A stretch of DNA of 64,000 bases. It comes from Zea mays (taxonomy: Eukaryota > Streptophyta > Magnoliopsida > Poales > Poaceae). The position numbers and the translations under genes are program-made. Of the stretch, positions 23,768 to 34,525 are shown one piece after another; the first letter of the stretch is position 1; every line of letters begins with the position of its first letter. The stretch spans positions 116,035,982 through 116,099,981 of the forward strand of contig NC_050097.1 of NCBI RefSeq assembly GCF_902167145.1, written 5' to 3'. The notes under the pieces are model-generated. The model was not told where the DNA came from, searched no databases, and was given only the letters and a program-made list of their open reading frames with translations.

Positions 23768-23939
23768 TTCGATGTAATTTTTCATAATTTTTATTTTTTC
23801 TTTCATGGCACCCTTTTCCTTTCCAAAGGGGGAGAAAGGTTTTTAATGGGGCCAGCATATGTAATTTCCTTTTTTAGTTCTATAAGAGCAAAATCCCCCA
23901 AAGAATGTAAATGTAAAAGCTGAGAGCGCACCATCGAGT
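23768..23939 (+). other. Spacer after Tat pol
   Basis: Noncoding spacer between the pol stop and the tandem repeats. It contains a G-rich run (aaagggggagaaagg near 23825) that resembles an internal polypurine tract. Internal polypurine tracts occur in large plant gypsy elements and would act as a second plus-strand priming site; that role here is inference. Confidence 0.4.
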
Positions 23940-24154
23940 GCCAAAAAGTAAAGGCAAAGAAGCTCCAAAGTCGTTCCTAAGGGAATGCAGAGCTTACAGC
24001 GAAAAGTCAACGCTGATTCCGCCAAAAGTAAAGGCGAAGAAGCTCCAAAGTCGTTCCTAAGGGAATGCAGAGCTTACAGCGAAAAGTCAACGCTGATTCC
24101 GCCAAAAGTAAAGGCGAAGAAGCTCCAAAGTCGTTCCTAAGGGAATGCAGAGCT
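23940..24154. repeat. 80-bp tandem repeat, about 2.7 copies
   Basis: The unit starts gccaaaagtaaaggc and includes tcgttcctaagggaatgcag. Copies start at 23940 (81 bp, one extra A), 24021 and 24101 (partial, to about 24154). The copies are almost identical. Tandem repeats in the pol-to-LTR interval are well known in Tat/Ogre elements, where they can seed satellite DNA. Confidence 0.92.
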
Positions 24155-24623
24155 GAGGTGTGATTGTTTTCAAGAAAATAATGGCTATGAATATGGCTTC
24201 GGATACGTGTTTGGCCATTTATTTGCACATCACATTACATCATAGCATTTGCATTCATAAACATTCATCTAGGCATATGTAGGATAATCATCTTCATCGC
24301 ATAAATGGTCGCTTCGGCAAAAAGAGAAAAAAAGAAAGGGAAAAAAGAGCTTCGTGCACAAAGAAGAAAGGAAAATGTTGTTTTCTATGCTTCGCTGCGT
24401 ACGAAAAGAAGGGAAGGTGTTTTTTCGCCTTCGGCTCAAAAGGAAATTTCGTCCACATCAAAGCATTTCTCATACATCAATGGAAGGACAAGGATATATA
24501 ACAAGGTATGAACAGAATTCATTAAAGACAAGTTTTGGCTACATTTACAGAAGTTATCTCAAAAGTTTTTCAAGTACTGTCTACAGACTACTATCTAATC
24601 CCCAAGGAGCTTCGGCTTCGGCG
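24155..24623. other. Noncoding interval between tandem repeats and antisense gene
   Basis: An A-rich, CTTCG/CGAAG-dotted sequence with only short spurious ORFs. It is the convergence zone of the plus-strand pol transcript and the minus-strand gene, so it probably supplies the 3' UTR and polyadenylation of the latter. Confidence 0.4.
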
Positions 24624-27524
24624 TCATTCTTGATCTTCGGTTTCGGCTTCGTCATCCTACATGAATAAGGTTGTTGTAAGTCAAAATCAAGCTTACAAGA
24701 AAAAGTAAGCATAAGGTATGATTTCTTACTGGTTCAAGGTGACTACGAGCTTCGTCTCCAGCCTTCTCTCGCCCTCCTTTTGTCCATATCATTTTTACAA
24801 ATCTGTTCGAGATACTTCGGGCAAGATCAGGAATGTCGTCCAGGATTGATGGTGATAAAGTGAAATTTGGCCTATTGACAATCTTCCCATGATCACAGCC
24901 AGCCTTCAGGAAGGCTGCAGCAGTCCCTCGAGAAGCCACCCAGGCACAGAAGTCACCATGCCCAGCTATGACTTCGTCGAGCTCGTCAATCTCCCCCTCA
25001 ATATGTTCGAAGGTTTTCGGTAGATCTTCAGCTGAGGGGGTGAATTTTTCACTGCTGGCTCCAACTGAGTAAAAAATCTTTCTTAATCGTTGAATGCATT
25101 TGTTGCTAAATTCCAAGCATTTTTCTTGAAGACTTGTCAGTAGTTTTCTCAAATCCGAATTTTGCTGAGCTTCGGCTTCAAGTTTTGCATTGAGATCTTG
25201 TTTTTCTCGTTCGAACTGCTCAGACTGGCGGAGAAGCTTCGTGTTCAGTTCTGATATTTTTGCTTCAGTTTCCGCCAGTAAACCTTCGGTTGCCTGGAGC
25301 TCAAAGTTCTTTTTCTCAAAAGCATCTGATTGCTCCTTTATTTTGTTTTCCAAATTTCCAATTATAACTTCATGCTTTTTATCTTCAAGATCTTGCTGCA
25401 TTTGCAAGGCTTTGCTCAATAGCATACTCTACACAAACACAACCTTCGTCAGACATGTTTTTATTAGAAGCAATAAAAGTTAAGGGACAAGTTATTCACC
25501 TTGAAGTTGGAGTAAAATAAACTACCAACGACATGTTGTCGTCGGTAGCGGCTGATATCTGTTTCTAGCTTCGGGAATCCAATACTCTTGGACAGAGTAC
25601 TGATAACTTTGGCCCCTGTTTGGTCTCGAATACACTCTAATTTCTCATCATCAACGCCTCCGAAGAGGAGTGCCCCAGGTTTGTATCCACAGGATTGGGC
25701 ATACTCTTTAAGCTCTTCTATTTCAGCTTTTGATAGATGTTCTCCAACTAAGTTTTGGAACGCGAAGGCTTCGTTTTCTGAAACTTCATCAGCAATTTCT
25801 TTTCCTTTCTTTGACGCTGCGGTCACGGCCTCTTCGGCAGCAGTGGTAGCTTCTTCTGCAGCCATGTCTAGCAGCATTTGGTCAATATGTTCAATTGTGC
25901 TCTCCAAATTCAAATCTTCAGCTGAGGCGACTTCGGCGGCTGCGGCCTCCGAAGGTGCAATTTCAATATCTGCCCCCTCTGCAGCCGCTCGTGTTTTTTG
26001 GGCCGAAGCTCTTGGCGGCGTTTTGTCAATTACCTCTGTCACGGTAATGATTCTTTGTTTCTTTGCCTTGATTGTTTTCCTCGATTTCTCGGGCTCCTTG
26101 TCCTTCTGAAAAAACTTTGTCAGTTGAGGACCCAGTGGACTTAGCTTCGCAGGTAAGGATTCAGTCATTACCTTCAGAATTTCCTCAACAACAGCAGCAG
26201 AAGGTGATGCGGGGGTTTCTTCTGCTTCGGATATTTGTTGCTTCGGAGATGAAGCTTTCCTTTTCTTTGGAATTTTCTTCTTTATTGGCTCTTTTTCACC
26301 TTCATCTAAGGCTTCAGTTACCCTTTTCCTTTTTTGGCCTCCGGCACCTTTGTTCAGATTTTCGTAGTCTGGGTATTCGAAGCCCAAGGCGTCCAACACT
26401 CGATTCAGCCTTCGTTTTGGACGGGTGCCGAAGGCTGCGGTCATCAATTGATCTTCTTTTTTGGAATAATTGCCAAGTATCTCGTTGCACATCACTTCAA
26501 TCGTATCCAGCCACTCTTGGCAAGGAGTTTTAAAGTATTTCTTAAATTTGAAGTAGTAAGGCAAACGTACAAGTTCACCTTTTTTCTTCTCCCCCTTCAG
26601 CTTCGGCATTTCCCACTCTTTTACACTAGGAAAAACCTTGAAAGCCAAAAACTCCTGGACCAGGTCCCTTGTACTGATATTCTCTGCAATTATTTTGAAT
26701 TCATACATTGCTTTTTGAGTCGGACCCTCTGGTAACATGTGGCACTGGGGGCGGGTTTCTCCGAAGGTTAGTTCGAGTGGACTTTGCACAAGCTTTTCTT
26801 TATCGTCATCAACCTTAACATAGAACCATTCCGATTTCCACCCTGCTGCCCATTTGCTTCGGTAGCTGATCACAGGATACTTCGTAGTTTTCCGATAAGC
26901 AAAATTATAGCAACCAAAATTGTCATGTAATCCATCCTTTCTAGCCTTTGTCTGATAGTGCAGTTCATGAACTCGGCAAAAGCTGTCCGCAAACGGTTCC
27001 ACCGCCTGGCTTCGGAGTGCCCAGATATAAACACTAAGCCTAACGATAGCGTTAGGGGTTAGCTGGTGAAAATAGATTCCGAAATTCTTCAGTATCTCTG
27101 CAATAATCCCATGAACGGGGAATCTTAATCCAGCCTTTAGGAAGCTTTTAAAAATAACAATTTCATCTTTCTCCGGCTTTGGGGTAGTCTCTTCTCCCCC
27201 GAAGCGTAATAGCTTCTTTTGATTTTCAGTAAAATAGCCTGACTTTACCATCTTGGACAGATCAGCCTTCGAAACAGTAGATTTCCCGAAGTCCAAATGG
27301 CTGGGTTTGCTTGGCGTGGCAAGGTGATAATCATCTTCGGGGTCAGTTTCCTCAGCATCTTCTCCTTCTGCTTCAGCGATTGCCTGTTCTGCATCATCAA
27401 TAGGAATCTTTTCCGAAGTCACTAGCCCGGATCGTTGCATGGCTTCGGAGATAGGGACAGTCTCCGAAGCTTCAGCTTCGTCCCCCTCACGCTCAACCCT
27501 GGCGGTAGAACGGACTCTGGCCAT
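24624..27524 (-). CDS. Spliced antisense gene of Tat element (gypsy-type 'transposon protein' family)
   Basis: Three minus-strand exons: 27524-25500, 25428-24730 and 24656-24624, joined by two short canonical GT-AG introns, both phase 0, give 918 codons plus stop. The start MARVRSTARV follows an upstream in-frame ATG at 27650 that lies too near the predicted cap site. Domains: acidic Ala/Glu-rich N-terminus; a conserved core of roughly residues 110-420 (RFPVHGIIAEILKNFGIYFHQL, YKWAAGWKSEWFYV-like run) resembling the plant 'putative gypsy type transposon' family (Pfam PF04195, from memory); a Lys/Glu-rich, NLS-like middle (KKKIPKKRK); a long coiled coil in exon 2 (about 700-800); an acidic tail from exon 3. 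Function is unknown. Antisense genes at this position are known from Grande and other Tat elements. The splice sites here are predicted from sequence. Confidence 0.82.
24657..24729 (-). other. Predicted intron 2 of antisense gene (73 bp)
   Basis: Minus strand: the donor GTAAGAAAT follows the codon CCA, and the acceptor TTCATGTAG precedes GATGACGAAG. Removing it keeps phase 0 and replaces a hydrophobic read-through tail by an acidic 10-residue end. The length is near the lower limit of plant introns. Confidence 0.7.
25429..25499 (-). other. Predicted intron 1 of antisense gene (71 bp)
   Basis: Minus strand: exon 1 ends AAG (Lys), donor GTGAATAAC, T-rich interior, acceptor TTTGTGTAG, then AGT ATG. 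Phase 0 is preserved and the coiled-coil exon is joined in frame. Without splicing, exon 1 stops 12 codons later. Confidence 0.75.
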
Positions 27525-27691
27525 TAAACTATGAACTTGTGAAACTTTAATACTTTTTTCCTCCGAAGCAGGTTTCAAGATGGAGCTTCGTTCGATTCCG
27601 ACAAACAAGCTTCGGCGACGGTTAAAAATTTTGGCAGCAAAACAGTGCAAATAGCAGTAAATGCTGTGGTAACTTCACACCTACTCGTCTG

Positions 27692-27699
27692 TTTATATA
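27692..27699 (-). promoter_or_regulatory. Putative TATA box of the antisense gene
   Basis: TATATAAA on the minus strand, about 170 bp upstream of the MARV start codon. A start about 30 bp downstream would give a 5' UTR of roughly 140 nt. This points to a dedicated minus-strand promoter next to the 3' LTR rather than LTR-driven transcription. Confidence 0.6.
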
Positions 27700-27945
27700 G
27701 TGCCGCAGGTAAGAAGGCGAAGCGCCAGAAGTTTTACACCAGGCGGACATCCGCTCGCACTCGCTGTACGGTGGACCGCAGAGACCGAACAGTAACTCTG
27801 CAAGGTGGGGCCGCTACGCGCAGGGAGATTGAATCGTTTCTCGACAACGAGCTCAGGGAAGGTGTTTTTGAGACCTTCGGCGCTCCGAAGCCGAAGAAAC
27901 TTTTTTCACGGACCAAGCTCGTTACGAAAAACGATCTAGCACCGC
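27700..27945. other. Upstream region of antisense gene
   Basis: A 250-bp GC-rich, CG-dense interval between the TATA motif and the polypurine tract. It has no convincing protein. Its location makes it the likely upstream regulatory region of the antisense gene; no specific element is identified. Confidence 0.35.
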
Positions 27946-27957
27946 GAAAGGGGCTAC
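27946..27957 (+). other. Polypurine tract of Tat element
   Basis: GAAAGGGGCTAC directly abuts the 3' LTR start TGTTGGG, the position required for plus-strand primer formation. Confidence 0.75.
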
Positions 27958-28527
27958 TGTTGGGTCTATGCTTCGTCGCCGAAGGTCTTGTAGAAAGAAG
28001 TGGTCCTCGGATGAAGCTGTTTGTATAAGATAGCCGAAGGTTCCACTTCGTAAAGCTTCGGCATTACAAACCGACTTAAAGATAGAATGACCTTTTAGTC
28101 CATAAAGGTCTGAGTCAATGTTGTAAGTTTTTATAAGGGGCATACTTGTAATTCCTCACAGGCTGCGTCCTGTGCCTATAAATAGTGAACAGTATTCCGT
28201 TACTGTTCAGGCATTCGATTAATTGCAATCGCATCTCTCGGAATTCAACTCTTTGCCAAGGCAAAGGTATAATTGTATTCAATGATTCAGTATATTAAGT
28301 AAATGCAATGTAATTCATCTATGACATATTTATTCCTCTTATATCTTTTATTTTATGTCATTTTATAATCTTTACCGGAATTTTATCACGAAGGTTCGAG
28401 CTTCGTAATTATGCTTTTATCAACCTTCGTCCAGGATCCTAATGTTTCATAGACGAAGGACATTAACATTTAACATTTTATGTTGCCTTGTTCTTAATTC
28501 TAAGCATTTGAGAACAAGTCCCCAACA
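27958..28527 (+). repeat. 3' LTR of Tat element (570 bp)
   Basis: TGTTGGG to CCCCAACA. It matches the 5' LTR without visible substitution, apart from lacking 17 bases of the hairpin. It is followed at once by the CTTCT duplication. TATAAATA is at 28177-28184. Confidence 0.95.
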
Positions 28528-31311
28528 CTTCTCATGTCCGAAATAATCTACAGTATTTCGAACAATCAATTTAGAATACTTGTAGATGAACTTATGCACC
28601 TGTGCAATGATCAACTAAACAAACTGGTTAGTCCAGAAGGTTTGTGATAGTCGTCAAACAACAAAAATGATTATAGGAAATGTTGAGATAATTTCCCTTT
28701 CACTGGGCAAGGCACCAGAGAGAGGTGACCGCGCCATCTAGTGGCCGCGACGCAGGGGACGAGCTTGAGGACGACGGCACCATGGGTGAGCGCCATGGAA
28801 CCCCGAGCAGATGGGAGCGCGGCCACAGAGGAACTTTGCGCGCAGGCAAGGAGAAGATAGAGGGAGCAGGGAACTTGGGCGCCGAGCACCATGGGGAGAA
28901 GAGGCCGAGAAGGGGGCGCGGCCAGCAGAGAGGCGTTGGGAGCGCTGAGGGAGAGAGAGCTCAGCCGGGAGAACGCGTGGTCGAGTAGAGGGCAGGGAGT
29001 AACGCCGGTGAGCCAGGGGCGCGGCGCAGAGAACCGGAGGGCGCGCAGCCACGAAAAAAATAGAGGCTGGGCGCGGCGGGAGGAAGGAGAAGCAGAGCGC
29101 GAAGGTGGGAGCTCGGCTGCGGCTGGGAGCTTCTGTCGGCGAGCAGGATTTTTAACAGCCTAGAGCGGTGGCTGGGAAAAATCAGGCGAGGGCGGCTGCG
29201 AGGATAAGGCTGTGCGCTGGAGATCGAAGAGAGGATGAGGACGGCGTGGAGAAAATATCCAGGTGCTAATCGGCGTAGGTCCACGGAGAAGAAAAGATCA
29301 GGGAAAAAAGAGCGGCTGTGAAAAATTTGAGAAGAGAGAGCAGTAGAAAAATCAAGCAGAAGAAGATATCCGCGGCCGAAACTCATGTGCTCGGGTATGG
29401 ACAAGGAACGGAGGGAGTCTGTGGAAAATAGAGAGAAAAAGAAACAGAATTTCTCCCGCTATCCGAATATTCGATCAGAGAATAATTCGACAATCAACTG
29501 GCGCATCATTTTTCTCGAACAACACGCAAACAGACAGATTCAATATTTAAGACAACACTGGTTTGGTTGAAATCAGATAAAAATTTATCCGTCACCAAAA
29601 CACAGTTGATCCAAATTATCCTACAGTGTGGACTGGAGGATAAATTGGATCATAGACTTGCGCAAGATTTCGCGCGATTCGAATTATTTTACCCTGAACA
29701 TTTTAGTCGTCGAGTTCAAACTAATTTGTTCGGGATAAAAATTACCCAGTGGGTCGAGCTTCCGAATTAATATTCGTGTGAGCGATGAATTTTAAATAAT
29801 CACCGGACACACCGATTTTCGGAATAACTATTTCCGAACATCACGAAAATTTAGGATGAGCCCGGATATATAAAAATAAAAATGATGTCGAACTCGCGAC
29901 AGACAAAACAGATACGCTTTTAAAATCGCGATAGACGAAGATGATTAAAATTTATCATCCGTTTTATCCACTGAAATTACGTGCTTAAATCCATACTCGT
30001 TGTCGAGCGGAATATAAACACAAGGGATGTTACAATCCTCATCCCCACACGGACGTAAACAAACCGGCCGAAGTCAATGGCGCCCGCGCGGATCCAGCTG
30101 GTTGTATCAACTTTTTTTGGCCAGAATTCCCTCGCCTTGGCGTATAAAGTTGTCCGACATCACAAACCCCCCCACTCTATAATTGTGATCCAGCCATCAC
30201 TGTCATCGTGGGGGATTGCGCAGCGAGCTTCACTTCGCAAGGGAAAAGCTTCAATTCGCCTCCTAACATGCCTTGGTTTCATACCCAGGAGCTTCTCCGG
30301 GTCGAGGGAAAGTGTGTTGTGGCCTCGTCGCGCGGAATCGGTGCCCGGGGGCTCGGGAATTCTTCACCGAAGAAAGTCCTCCACCACGTACCCACTGTCA
30401 CCCGTGGCCGGCCCCTTCCATTGCCCTCCTGTTGTGGTATGTATCCCCATCATGTTTGGATCGCTCTCCTTGTTCCGAATCGTGGCCTAGATGAGTGCGG
30501 AGAGCATTAGAACAACGACCTGGTGTGATCTGGCGTGGGCTCCGCCGTGCGCGATGGATGGTCGCCGGGACCCGTGGGTTGGGTTGGGAACCGCGTGCTG
30601 TTCGATCGGTCATCAACGGTCGAGATCACGTCTTGCGTACTGGTTCGGCTGATTCTCATCTGTGCCATTGGATTGGGATCGAAGGGATAGAGTTAGATCT
30701 TTACCCGTTAAAATCTGACTGTTAAATATTGATCCGATGGACATTAGGTCATACCGGTTCGTTATGAAGCAGATCTAATCTGGATCGTCCGAACTGGATC
30801 GGACAGCTCAGGCTTCAAGATACCCTTTCACCATGGAAATTTCGCTTAAAAGACCCTGCAGTTTTGTGAAACCAACCCGCCATCCCCGAGTATAATAAGA
30901 TTAGTGCAGTTGGGTCCTGAAATTCATATGTGAACCCTAGTCTTCTGGATAATTGTGGCCGCAACCCATACTGTGAATAAATGATATAAGTTAATACAGA
31001 AAATAAATTTAGTGTAAAAATAAATCTAGAAACTTGTTTAATTCATATTAAATCCATTTTAACTCTAAATTAATCCATTCCAATGACAATAATTTTATTT
31101 TAATATTGTTTATCACCTAGTAATTTTATTTTGTTATGAAACCTAAACTAAAATTATGTTCTTAGTTTGTTTTGTACCCCACTCCTAAATCTTTGGAAAA
31201 TCATAACTTTATAACCGTAACTCTGAATTAAGTGATTCTTGTTCCTACGACCTCGTTACGATGCATAGAATATTATTATGTAGTTTGTCTTATATTTGGT
31301 ATGATGTTAAT

Positions 31312-33244
31312 TGTAACACCCCGGGCTTTAAGGGACAAAGCCGGGTGCATCTCATACATGCGCAAAGAAGACAACATATATAATAACAGAGTGTATAGAT
31401 ATAAATGTCATAATAATTAGAGTACTTATTACATAGCGGAAGACTTACAAAAAGAAAAGATAAATATAACAGGATCTAAAATCCATCCTTGGTGAAGAGA
31501 AGGGACACCACAAGTTTAGCTTGTAGTCTAGATTTCAATTCCTAATTAGTTCTAGTACCAAAAGATTTTTTTTCGGTCTATATCAAATCATCAGGTGATT
31601 AGGAAGGCATATATATGGCCACCATATTATGTAGGGTAAAAGATGTCCTAGAAGTATGAATAGGTTTGGATAAGGAGAAGTAGGGTAAAGAAAGACTCCA
31701 TCCTGGATCTTGATTCCTTTAGAGGTATGGCTTGACTCTTATCATTCCTCAACGAGTTTGATATCCTTCTTCTCGAGTCTTGTGTCTTCATCCGGATTAG
31801 GGACAAGAGGTTAAGATAGGTTGAGTAGCCATATACAAGATAGGTTGAGGGCCAGGAGGTTAAGATAGGTCTGTAGGGTACACATTAGTAGGTTGAGTAG
31901 CTAGTTTATAAGGTAGCTATAAATTGAACGAGATGAGTCAGAATATAGTTTGGTTGTTTGCTTCTAGATTGGTTGGATAAGTTTTGATAGTTGAAAATCT
32001 TGGGTGATTATAATTTTATGTCGGTCTATACAGATTTTGCAACCCAACGCCTAAGTCAAGTACTTGTATATGGCTGAGCTAGTATAGGGGGCCAGTTTAG
32101 GTTAATCATGTTTATAGGAGTAGGGTCTAATTTATGCCACCAGCATTATCCAACTTGCTTAAGCAACTTACATTCGATTAGCTCAACTTGAGGTTATCCT
32201 TCGTTAGGTTAGATTAATCTATCATATTAGATCAGATCTAAGTAGGACTAGCTTTTACTAGACATGATCCAATTAATTTGGGTTAGATCCCAATCATGGT
32301 GGGATAAGTCAAGTGGTTTTAGTCACACAAATATAACTCAGGTCTGATATCATTATTTTGGATTAGATCCTGGTTGTTACTTTAGGATGAGATAAGTAAA
32401 GTGGTTAGGATGTGATGATTCCTTCAAGCTAAGATGATTTTTTCAAGATCAAATGAATCCATAAGGATAAGGTAGAACCTTTGGAGGTCAGATAGATCTA
32501 TTAGAATAAGATAGAATCTCTTCAAGATAAGATGAATTTATTAAGGTAGGAGAGAATCTTTTTAAGTTAAGATAGATCTATTAAGATAAGAGAGAATCTT
32601 TTAAGATAAGATAGATCTATTCAATATATTCCAGTGGAGGTACTTTTAGTTGGTATAGTTTATCTTATAATCTTATAAACAGTTCAAGAGGATAAGATAA
32701 TTTTTTTACACCAGATGAACCTATTAGGATAAGATAGATTCCTTTAAGTTAAGAGGGATCCATTAAAGTGAGAAAGAATCTTTTAAGGTAAGAAGGGTCT
32801 ATATGAAATAGATACGCTTCAATGGAGGATAATCTAAGTTTTTTTTGTTACCTCATGAAATTTATTAATTTATATTTATACCTATACGTATATGTAGATG
32901 TAATTGTGGACGTTACTCCACAACTCATCACACTCAATCAAAGATCCAAATCAAACAAGTATCATAAGAACAAACACTCAACCGTATAGATAACTATAAA
33001 AATAGTTTTGTTTTTGTTCCTAAGAGTAGGTCTCTTATTCCTAAAGATCACTTTAGGCTGAGATTTCAAAGTGTGAAATCCACATTTGTCTTTAGAAAGG
33101 AAAGGTAAGAATAATCAGAGTAAAGCGGAAACAGATGAGAAAAGATTAAGATAAGTTCAGAAAAGAATCAGAGTAGCGGAGGTAAGTAGGTAAAGGTTTG
33201 TCCATTTCTATCTAGGTTTCGTCCTACAGTCAACATTTCTCTAA
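31312..33244 (-). repeat. Inverted LTR-like block
   Basis: The first 150 bases (TGTAACACCCCGG, then tagcggaag near 31434) match the reverse complement of the 3' end of the 6732-9917 LTR (its gggtgcgtcacatatgtg and tagcggaagta phrases, read inverted). This is thus the 3' end of another LTR of that group in minus orientation. No coding potential. The far end is not defined; the block meets a truncated pol at about 33225-33245. Confidence 0.6.
32440..32810. repeat. Degenerate short tandem repeats
   Basis: Variants of a roughly 40-bp phrase combining 'aagataagatagatctatt' and 'agagagaatctttt' recur many times (clearest at 32480-32620). Copies are diverged and spacing is irregular. They fall inside the inverted LTR-like block and are purine-rich throughout. 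Confidence 0.6.
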
Positions 33245-34525
33245 TCTCGACGTTCTTGAGTCCCTCCAGCATTCTGATGAAGCAATACGTGCCGAAGGGT
33301 GTTATGAAACTGGTGCTTGCCTTGTCTTCCTCCTTCATATATATCTAATGGTAGCCGGAAAAGCAATCAAGGAGTGACATGACTTCGCACCCTGCCGCAC
33401 TATCGACAATTTTGTCGATCCGAGGCAGCGGGAAGTTGTCCTTGGGGCAGGCCTTGTTGAGACTAGTGAAATCAATGCACATCCGCCATTTGCCGCTCTT
33501 CTTCTGCACCATCACTACGTTGGCGAGCCATGTAGGGTAGGCGATTGGCTCGATAAATTTGGCCTCAAGCAGGCGATGTACCTCGTCCTTGGTGGCTTCT
33601 TTCTTCTCATCAGACATCTTGCGCAGCCGCTGTTTCTTTGGCCTCACCGAAGGGTCGATTCCCAAGCTGTGCTCGATGATGGAGCGACTGACTCCGACCA
33701 GGTCGAGGGCGGACCAGGCGAAGACGTCTTTATTTTTGGACAGATAGCAGAGAAGTCTCTCCTCGTCATGCGAAGTGAGGTCTTCGATGATGGTGACTGT
33801 TTGCTTGGGCGTTGTCTGGTCGAGGGGAACAGTCTTGGTCCCGTCGTTGCTCTGCAGCTGTGCATTGTCATGTTCTTTGGCGGTTGGGCTGGCAGACTCG
33901 GGGACCTTGCGCTGGGCCATGAGGCAGTGTACGTTCCTTTGTCCGGGAACGAAGTCTCTTTCTATGTTGCGCCCAGCCTGCTGGTTGTCGTAGACTGTGA
34001 TGGCGCCTTGCGGACCTAGGATCTTCATGCACAGGTATAGTCCGTAAATGGCTACCTCAAACTTGTTGATGGAGCCCTGACCCATTATGGCATTGTACGG
34101 GTACACCATGTCGATGATGTCGAATGTGACTTGCTCACTTCGTGTATTGGGTGCTACACCGAAGGAGAGGGGTAACTCTATTTTGCCGACAGGAAAGGTG
34201 CCCTTGCCACTGAAGCCATACAGTGGATTGTCCGAAGGCTTGAGCAGGCTGTGGCTTATGCCCATGCGGTCAAAGGCGTGGAGGAAAATGATATCCGCCT
34301 GGCTGCCATTGTCGACTAAGACTTTGTGCAGGTCCCAGCCCGCCACGCTGTAGTTGATAACCATGGCGTCGATGTGGGATGCGTTGCGCAGATCGATGTC
34401 TCGGGCGTCGAAGGTCAATGGCACATGGGACCACTTTGTCTGCACGACTGGACCGGTGACGGCGACGTGGTTGATGCTGCGGTAATGGTCCCTCTTCTGT
34501 CGCTTCGTGTCGAAGTCGACGCTGG
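33225..34525 (-). pseudogene. gypsy protease and partial RT (Tat-like)
   Basis: The frame starting near 34445 contains the protease segment LHKVLVDNGSQADIIF (DNG in place of the usual DTG; DNGS is common in this group), DIIDMVYPYNAIMGQG, then RT blocks KKQRLRKMSDEKK, WLANVVMVQKKSGKWRMCIDFTSLN and FPLPRIDKIVDSAAG up to LDCFSGYH. A TAG stop (33345-33347) follows where GYHQI is expected. Reading through it, ITPFGTYCFIRMLEGLKN continues to about 33240 and then ends. The catalytic YVDD box is not present. It is joined to the Gag frame through a 1-nt frameshift at a C5 run (34527-34531). Confidence 0.9.

Larger units (their letters stand above)
19184..28527 (+). mobile_element. Complete, young Tat-lineage Ty3/gypsy element lacking Gag
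   Basis: This is a 9344-bp element with 5' LTR 19184-19770, primer-binding site, one pol ORF (19814-23767), tandem repeats, a minus-strand spliced gene (24624-27524), a polypurine tract and 3' LTR 27958-28527. The duplications CTTCT (19179-19183, 28528-28532) are identical. The LTRs show no substitutions by eye and differ only by a 17-bp indel. A second (archaeal-type) RNase H before the integrase and an antisense gene downstream of pol are established marks of the Tat lineage (Grande, RIRE2, Ogre and relatives). A capsid/nucleocapsid Gag is absent, so mobilisation must have used Gag in trans. Confidence 0.95.
16103..30034 (-). mobile_element. Solo LTR (about 4.58 kb), minus orientation, split by a Tat element
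   Basis: Its plus-strand ends are TGTGGTAGAACC at 16103 and GGGATGTTACA at 30034, flanked by identical ATCCT duplications (16098-16102, 30035-30039). Without the Tat insertion at 19184-28527 (plus its 5-bp duplication) it is 4583 bp. The first 1.5 kb (16103-17600) is the reverse complement of the 3' end of the Tekay-type LTRs at 50540-52019 and 60200-61684: both contain the aggttc/gaacct end, the catcatggcc/ggccatgatg phrase and the aggcaagcccc phrase. It therefore belongs to that LTR group, but with a longer, diverged GC-rich middle (18060-19183, 28690-29400). Confidence 0.88.
15336..31311 (+). repeat. Gypsy-type LTR split by a nested solo LTR
   Basis: LTR sequence starts TGTAAAGCCC at 15336, runs to 16102, and resumes at 30040 after the inverted solo LTR. 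It ends abruptly at 31311, where an inverted LTR-like block begins (TGTAACACCCCGG). The segment near 31190-31310 (gtaactctgaattaagtgattc, then the 'tttggtatgatgttaat' phrase) aligns with 8500-8590 and 10870-10980 of the other LTRs, so it is the same superfamily of LTRs. The last roughly 1.3 kb of such an LTR and its right-hand duplication are missing. Confidence 0.65.

Noticed and set aside
25588..26735. Plus-strand ORFs opposite the antisense gene
   Set aside because: They are shadows of the minus-strand coding exon, Ser/Phe-rich as expected from complementing Glu/Lys codons, with no domain.
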